A stretch of 64,000 nt of DNA. Source: Siderastrea radians (lineage: Eukaryota > Cnidaria > Anthozoa > Scleractinia > Rhizangiidae). Each line of letters opens with the position of its first letter. Position 1 is the stretch's first letter. The notes under the pieces were generated by a model, which worked only from the letters and a program-made list of their open reading frames with translations, searched no databases and was not told the origin of the DNA. The position numbers and the translations under genes are program-made. Positions 24,301-33,300 of this stretch are shown here, piece by piece. Location of the stretch: assembly GCA_964017195.1 (NCBI GenBank), contig OZ024896.1, forward strand, positions 2,614,487 to 2,678,486, given 5' to 3'.

Positions 24301-27300
24301 TTGTGACAAGTCTTTTCAAGGCATGGTAACGAAATAAAACTACAACATATAAGTCTGCGGGAAAAAGGAAGGGCTCTAAAATGGTTCTTTCAATTTAATA
24401 ATGTTGCCCACGATCTAAAGACACGATCTAAACCCCATCTCAACTAAGTAACGACCTTTTCTGAGTATTCGACTAGGGAGCGTTATTTCATTCTTTTCAT
24501 TTACATCCAAGTCGCTATTTCACTTATCATATATTCATTTCTCACTTTATTGTGGACATATTTGAGCCTGCAGAATGGCAGGATATGTGTCGCATTTGAC
24601 CCTAGCTGTATGGCCTCGCTCACCACGAGTCCCCCATAGCTCAGTGGTTAGAGCATCCAACCGGCACGTGGAAGGTCATGGGTTTGACTCCCGTTGGGAC
24701 GACTCAGAATTATTTTCTGAGTCTTCGACTTGATAGCGTTATTTCATTCTTTTGACCTAGAGAAACTCACAACAAACGAAGCAAGAAGGGTTAACTGTAT
24801 GCATGTTGTAGCTATGCCGTCTTTATATGGCATGTGTCTTTATATGTGCAATGTGAGATCTTTTATCATCACATTTCCAGAATCCTAAATGCTAACAAGT
24901 TCAAACACGTAAGGCGAAAAACAACGACAACAACAACGAACACTAATACACATTAATAAGCATTAATAAAATTAAATTTATCCATTTTAAGATTAAACAT
25001 ACAATGGATTTCCAAAGACAAAACTAGTAGGTACATATCCGTTATAAAAACAGAAAAAAGCTAATATAAATTCTAAAACTGTAAGCTGATGACACACTAA
25101 CCTTAACTTGTCTGAATTCTTCATAATCTGTCCAAGTTGTCCCATTTGTGGATACTTGTAGGGTGTAAGTCACCACCCACTCATCTGCTTGGGGATTCCC
25201 CTGAGTCGACACAGCACAGATGATATGCATTGTCTGTAGATTAACCTGTAGATATGGATTATTGTTATCAGCTGTATCAGCGCTAGCACACCACGCTCCA
25301 GCATTGTTCAGCCGGCCATTCTTGGCTTGTGAGACTGTAGTAGAGGCAGTTATATTGTTGTCTGGAATGTTTCCGCTCTCCATTCCTAGATCCAAGTCAA
25401 TGCAGTCTCCTGAGATAAAAGACCAACAATACCTCGTTAAAACATCATCTTCTTGCAGTTTTATGTGCTTGAGTCACAATCACAATCACACGCTCTCGTC
25501 CATCAGTTAGGCTTAGTGCCCTATAGCAGCAACGGTGACAATCAGAATAAAAGCACGACACGCTGTTTTGTTTGTCAATCATAAAAACGTTGTCACTAGG
25601 GACTGAGCTCTTTATTGATCCCACTATCAACGGAAGTATACGAAAACACAGGTGCTAACCTTGCCTGACCAAATCTGAAATGTATGGCCTCACACTTTTG
25701 TCGGGCATGGATGTCCATGCACAAAAATGGCTACTATTTCGTCTCCAAGAAGGGTGGGTTTTTTTGGCAAAATCCAAATCTGGATTCTTGAATCTAAAAC
25801 AGATTTTGCGTTTTTTTTAACTAAATTCCAAAAACGGATCATAAATCCAAAGAATCCACACTTCGAATGAATTCCCGTGTAAAACGTGGTCATGAAATTT
25901 TATGACTTGTATCATGATATTTTATGACATTTCATAACAAATCGTGATTTTTCATGATAATTCATTAATTGTCAAAAAATATCCTGACCTGTCATGACCA
26001 AGTCATCACTGTTCATGACACAGTCATGACCCATGATGACCGTTTATGACAAAATGTGATAAGTCATTAATTTGTCATGACAAGTCATAACAATCTTGGT
26101 GAAGTCATGACCCCTGATTTTGGTTCTGATCATGACAATTTGAGGCTCATCATGAAATAGTCATGATAACTGGTAGTGAATTAAGCAAAGTCATGATAGC
26201 TGATGACCAAACACAACAAATGGTGGTTTTTTAGTTCAATACTCATGACAAGTCATGACTTTTCACAATTAGAAAAGACCAAAAGATGGTGTCCATTTTC
26301 GGTATCATTTAATGGGCTTTACAACAAGGCTAAGTAGAGAACATTCTGTTAGCACAAGTAACAGTAACCCTAAAACCTGTGAACTTAATCACTGTGCTAC
26401 CTTGAACAAAAACAATCCCCCCCCCTCAAGCCCATTTGACATACTCATTACTGTACTCGTTTTTAATGCTATCTTAGAATCTTCCCCCATGAATCAACTT
26501 TTCTTTCCTTAGTAATTGTTCAAGGTAGTAGTAGTCTACAGCAAGTGATTAAAGGGAAATATAACAGCTGCCTTTGTAGGTTCCATTCCTGGAAATACAT
26601 GTATAACGCATCTCTGAAGCTATTTACATTAGTTATTGTTAATGTATTAAGTATTTCAAAGAATAGACAGTACAATGCATCACATGTTAGTCTCTTTCAT
26701 AAGTGCTTAGGTTTTAGCAAAAAAACCAGTCCCATTTCACCCACAAATCCAAACGCATTTCCCTCGGTGCTGATTGACATTGATGACAACTTTGGTTGTA
26801 GATCTACAATAAATAAATAAATAATAAATAAATAAATAAACAAAAGGATGTCATTTAGGGAATAAGCATAATTTTCATACAAAATGTAAGGAAGAATCGA
26901 CTTATTGCCCAGATCATGTTTCATGCAAAATGTAAGGAAAAGTCGAGTTATTGCCCAGATCATGGAGTATACAGGGTGCTCTTTGTAAACTTTGATAGAA
27001 TGTTGCCCCCAATAGATGGCTTGACAAAGGCTACGTCAAAATAGATACAATAAAGAAAGTAGATGGAGAGGGTCCTAATGAAGTCATGAAGCAGTAGGAC
27101 CAAACTTTGCTACCACCAGGTTTATTTGATTGCTGGCTTCAACTGAAGCAAAACCAGGCTGGTCTCAAGGTTTCATGTTAAATTGAAATCGAAATTGTAG
27201 AATTATACCTACATTGACTTGCTGATTATTAATAGCTGGTTTCCCTTGTAATCTGTTGATGTGGTCTGCAGGCCTGATGTTCAGAAATACATCATCCACC

Positions 27301-30300
27301 TCATCAAGCTATTGGTTAAAAATGTTGTACATATAAGTGACCATCAACAATAAAGGTGAGGGTGGCCAGAACTGCAGCAGCAGAAAGCCTTGAGAATGCT
27401 GTAAGATGAAATTAAAGCGGTCAGTGTAAAATGCAGACTGCAGACTTATAAGGGTAAAATGAAGACTAGGGGTAAAATCCAGAATGAAGACCGCAGACTA
27501 GGGATCAATAAGAATGATATGCATGGCCTGATTCATGGGCCTACTTTAACAGAGAAAGACAAACAGAAAACAGACAAAAACAGCTCCACAACATATTGAT
27601 TACCCTTGGCTACGCAGTGTGCGGTACGCGCAGGAAAGGAAATTGAAGTATTCAGCGGTTCCTTGAATCTGGCTAGGAATACACAGCGTAATGCCTTTTT
27701 CTGATAAATTTAGCATGGTTGTTTAATTCACAACACATGATATAGCAGGGTAGTTAAAAGGAAAGTGAAGTAATTGTTTATAGAACAATGAATACATGGT
27801 GATGTTTAGATTTAAGACTGGTCTTTTAGGGGACATGCAGAAAGAATGAGGAATAAACAGTAATGTTTTGTTGTGGTCGAATAAGTGTACTTGTTTATTT
27901 TACATAAACATTATTTTTCATTATTATTATTTTCTGCATATCATTTGCAGGGTTTGACCCAAACGCGAAGTTGCGACATTCTCGCGCTTAAGTGACGATT
28001 TGTCCCTTAAAATTTGGCGACTGCGCCAAAATTGTCTCCCACCATAAAAATTTCCGGTGTGTAGAATTCAAATGCTGTTTGGAACTTTCCTTTACATTTT
28101 CCCATCTTTGGATAAAGTGAATATCAATGATAAAATAAATGTATTGTCCATAAAATATAAAAAAAACATCAGATAAAGTTGATTTACCAATGAAGAATAC
28201 TCCACAGCCGCGACAGGAAAAGGTAGTAAAACATGACCATAATTTTATTTAGAAATACCACGAAAATTTGCATGATTGCCAGCTTGACGCTTGACTGACT
28301 TTGTGCTGTAACACAACGTGCAGACCTTTTGTGACCTTGTAATAAAATGTCTAAGCGGAAAATCTCCAGCTATTTAGGCGGCGAAAGAAATGAAGAAACT
28401 GAAAAAGACAAAGATCATAACGACTTGAGGGTTGAAGTAGCTGAAGGCGATGGTAATACGAATCCTAAAAGTGGCAAAAACGTAAAAAAAAGCCACAGTT
28501 TTCAGTCGAAATGGCTTAAAGAACACTTGGTTGAGATACGAAAATCAACCTATGTTTTGTCATTTTTGTCGCTTGGGTAAAAAGAACAACTCTAACCAGG
28601 CATTTATCATCGCGTGAACATCAAGATGCCACCATGGAAGCTCGATTACGGGAGACCTTTGCTATAATGATAAAAAAATTTTGTCCCCCAATTATTCCCA
28701 TTTGTGCCCTTCCAAAGGCCTTAAAGGGACAAACTGTCTCCTAAGGACAGAGAGCTGGATCAAACCCTGAATTTGTATAAATATGTTTTGTGCATAGCCG
28801 GCTACATTCGTCAGGGCATTGGTCAGTAAGTACACCGGTTACATGAAATCGTTTTCTGCGTACCACGTAGCCACTGCGATTAAATAATTTTTGTGTACCG
28901 AGTTGCTGGCTACACAGTAACTAGTTCATGTGGTGGGGGATTCTGCATTCAAGACCACAAGTAGGTAGCCTTTAGGCTACTACCTAACTGTGACAACTTT
29001 TTTTTTCAAATTTAGCATCTCTTTGTTAGAACTTCTCCTAAAATGTACTTTCCCAAGTGCAAACGTCTGTGTCTTTAAACTGACCTTGCTACATGGCAAT
29101 GCTAGTACGTAGGAGAAATCCAGGACTCAAAGGAACTGTTGAAGAACTGTCACCAGCACCTACTGTAGATGATTAGTCATGGATCCATCATTCAAAACGT
29201 CATCGTTGTACTTTCCTGAGTCATCGTACAATAAGCTGATTAGCTTATTCAATAAGCTGAAATCGCACATAGAATCTCCTTGAATGTTTCAGCATTCCAG
29301 GGACAGTTTGAAATTAAATGTTCTGCTTAATACTTCAATACTATTTGCAGCCATATTTTGGTAGCGTCATCAGTCTCAATGTTTCATACTTCTTGTAAGA
29401 TCCCCTTCGGCGGCGGCCGCGACCTTGTACAATTCAAGCTAGAACTGACGCCAAACCATCACAATTCTCACCTCAAAAACACCGGCATCCGATCGACTAG
29501 ATGTTGCTTCGTCCCTGTGCCGAATTAAAGCTTCATCCTTCCAATATTTTCCGAGAAAAGCGATCCTGAAGTCTCAAAAGTAGCTTTCTCAACATGATCG
29601 GTGCAAGATTCCAGACCAAAGGAATTTGAAGAACGCAAGTCCATTCGAAACTACCAATCAGCGCGTCTCGACCGTTGGCGTCTCGTCCGTTGGGCTTTTG
29701 AGCTGCCAACGGTCGAGACGCGCTGATTGGTAGAAGAATAATGTAATCTGAGTAATTTGTTTTTGTTTTTAATGGAAAGGAAATTCTTTCTTTGTTGCTG
29801 AAACAGTATCTGGAAATTAGTTCGTTTCAGATGACATCCGCCATCTTTCTTTAGCTGCTGACCACATTGCATATCATGTTTAAGGCAGGTGACTTTTTTA
29901 CTCCACGCTCATACTATCTCAGTCTAGGATTTCCGTGGTTACTAGGCTAATTAAAGAAATTCACAAGCATGGGTGTTTTAAAATGGCAGAGTTAATGGCC
30001 ACTATTGCTTGGTCGGTGATATTGATTGAATCTATCCTTCGGTGTCTGGGAAACTCTCCCCAATAAAGGTATCACCTCATTCCTTAACTACATCACGCCT
30101 TTACCCCATCTGCTAATAGTGTTCGACATTCAAAAGCATTGTTAAATAAATGTTATGCCATAGAATTTTTTATTCTAAGTTGTACTATACGAATGCAAAT
30201 TGAGAAATGGCTACGGGATATTAAGAAACACCATGATAAGCAATAAAACGTGTTTTGTTTGAAAAGTATAGGTTCTAGAATAAATTACATTTAAAATAAT

Positions 30301-33300
30301 ATTTTCGGCTATCTAGAGTCAGATAAAGGGAAAAGATGATCGAGTAATTGGTTGACAAACCGTAACGAGAATTAGTTAAACCTGGCTGAAGAAAAAAACT
30401 GAAATTAATAATTATTTAGCTTTTAAGTGCTTAAAGGAGCGACGTCATGGCTTGCGCATCTTGAAAAATCTAGCCTAAACTTTTCAAGTTTGTCATTTGC
30501 AATCCGTGTTTAATAATCCTTGTTCCCTTTTGGTTTATTCTTTCCTCTTTGGTGTTTGTCTACCCTGGCAAACTATTCTTTTAATGTTTCCTTCCAATTA
30601 ACGACAATTTTCAACGGCCCAAAAACATTATCGTCAGGTGACGTAGCTCCTTTAAAGGCACTGGGAAACTAAAATTTAACCAAGAATTTATTATGGGATA
30701 TTTCAGAATCAATATTAGTCCAGGCATTTTATCGCCAAAAGTCGGTCCACCTGTTACTAATTGCAAAAGAAGGTTTTTAACGGTTTTGGGTCCAGAGATC
30801 TGTCCTTTATAACATATCAAAACTCTCTGAAAATCTGAGCGGGGGAAGTTGACGAAAAACGAGGTTTTTTAGAGCCCTATACTGTGCAGCATGGAAACGA
30901 GGCTGCGTGTACTATCTGTTGTGTCGCTTGAGTTTAAAGCCACGTGTAGCATGGGCTACCAAGGACAGAGAGAATTTCTTGCGTTTCCTCCCTAGGTAAG
31001 CCCATTTATCTATCGATTAAATAAAATAATTGTTCCGTATAAGTTTCTTAAATGAGCAAAAACACGCAAAGCCTGCAGAAAATGTCCACGATGTCTGGCT
31101 ATTTGAGTGAAGTATTTAGCGAAGAATTGTGTCTTCCACGAGCGAAGTTAGAATTAAAAAAAAATTTTACACTGAAAGAAACAGTACTGTCATGCTTTAA
31201 GGTTTTTCAATTCAAGAAAATTCATTTGACCTGCCTAGTGGCTTCGAAAATGAATTTCACCTCGGTGAAAAACCCATCATGCACTCACCACTTCGTGCTT
31301 GGTGTGATATTCTTGTTTTGCCACAAACTTAACTCATTCGTCAATTCATCTATTTTCCTTTACAACTTAAAGAAAAATGTTCAGGAATCGCACCAAACTG
31401 TGTGGAATTGGCGAAGATTTTCGCAAAGGCGCCCAAATTTTGCATTTTAATTTGGTTCAATTTGAAAACTTTTTAGTCAAGGGAAAATCCCCTCAAACAG
31501 GTTCTTATGAGAAGTCTGAAGACCAGTGGAGGCTTGACAAGAGGGAGGGGCCTAACGGAACAGCAACGTCTTATCTGGCTGTTATCTATGCCTGCGTGTG
31601 CCGAAACGAACCATATCATGGAAGAACTGACGGGAGAACAGAGCAAAGATATGTCCAAGGCAAGACGGACAAGAGACATGAAAGACACAGTGACCATCCT
31701 CAGTGGTCTGGCTGCCCACAACCCTTTCTCTCTTGACGGAGACAACAACCTAAGGAACAACATGAATGGTGTAAACACCGATAACAATGTCAAAGCTGAC
31801 ACAGCCAAGAGCATCGGGGAGAAGATCCTTTCGTCGATGAATGGGACGTTAGTCACAGATTACTCATTCAAACGAAGTGCCCAGGTAATTACTATGGCAT
31901 CGAAGTCCTCTGTGAAGATTGACAATGATCAAGTACAAGTTGACCCTCAACTTCTATTTCAGCGACTTATTATCGCATGTGATAATTCCCAACTTGAAGA
32001 GTTATTTCGATACGAACTCTGCACATGTCCCACAGCTCTTTACGACTCCCCATTCACGTTAAGGCAGCCGCAAAAGCCAGCGCTAGCAGACGCACTGTGG
32101 GCAAAGCTTACACCAGAGGCTAAGACGCAGCCTGAAGGGAATGTACAGTACGTGCTGGACGGAGGTGCTCTTCTCCACCGAGTCCCATGGCCAAGAGGTT
32201 CTCCGACTTACAAGGAAGTGTGCGACTTGCATTGCACTTACGTGTGTCCAAAATACGGAAGAGCGATAGTGGTATTTGACGGGTACGACCAAATTTCAAC
32301 TAAAGCTATGACGCAGCAGAGGCGTACATCAGGGAAGGTTACTGCCACTGTCACCTTTACAGGAAACATGTCTGTCACAATGAGGAAGGATAACTTTCTC
32401 TCGAACCCCAAGAACAAGCAACGCTTTCTGATAATGCTGAGTGAGGCTCTCCAGAACGTAGGATGCGTGACACAATGCCGATCTACTTATGGTCAAAACT
32501 GCTGTAGAGTCTACCCGAACAAATACTGCCGTTCTAGTTGGGGATGACACAGATTTGCTAGTCCCAAGAGAGGACATTTATCCTCTCTTGCTAGTTCTTC
32601 TGTGTTATCATGCTTCCAAAGATGGATGTGATCTCTATTTTAGACCAGAACCAAAGGCTAACGCGAGAGGTACGCGCGTCTGGCACATGAAAAGAGTCAA
32701 AGATCAGCTTGGTAGGGAAGTTTGCACGAATCTCCTATTTCTACACGCCGTCACCGGATGCGACACCACATCACGCCTGTATGGAGTTGGCAAGGCAACA
32801 GCCCTCAAGAAATTTGAGAACGTACCATACTTCAGAGAACAAGCTAATGTCTTTAGCTGTCATTCTGCTATATCTGACATTCTCACTGCAGGTGAAAAGG
32901 CATTTGTCTCACTTTTTTGTGGTAAGCCAGGGGTTAGTCTTGACGCTCTCAGGTATCAGCGATACTTTGAAAAACTTGCCACGAAGACATCTCATATATA
33001 GGGCCACAGAATCTTCCCCCAACTACAGCAGCGGCCCGATTTCACAGCCTGCGCGTCTACCCTCAAGTAAAGCAGTGGTAGGGAGAGGCGACGGACTTGC
33101 CGCCTGCCCCAGACTCGCTTCTTCAGTTAATCAGATGCAACTAGTACTGTTCATCCGATCGTAGCACTATGAGATGCATCTGTCGCAAAAGCGGAATGGA
33201 ATGTTCCCCGGCCTGCGGCCGATGCAAAGGGTCTGCGTGCACTAATTGTTAATTCTAATACGCTGGACTACGAAAGTGAAGATTCGGAAGACTAACGTGT

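Noticed and set aside
24630..24700. A tRNA-Ala (GGC) gene
   Set aside because: A and B boxes are present but T33 is missing, the anticodon and acceptor stems have mismatches, and the tail repeats elsewhere; it is a SINE head.
31052..31450. A 132-codon ORF upstream of the nuclease pseudogene
   Set aside because: No domain or agreement with the known N-terminal region of that family, and it is AT-rich like flanking DNA.
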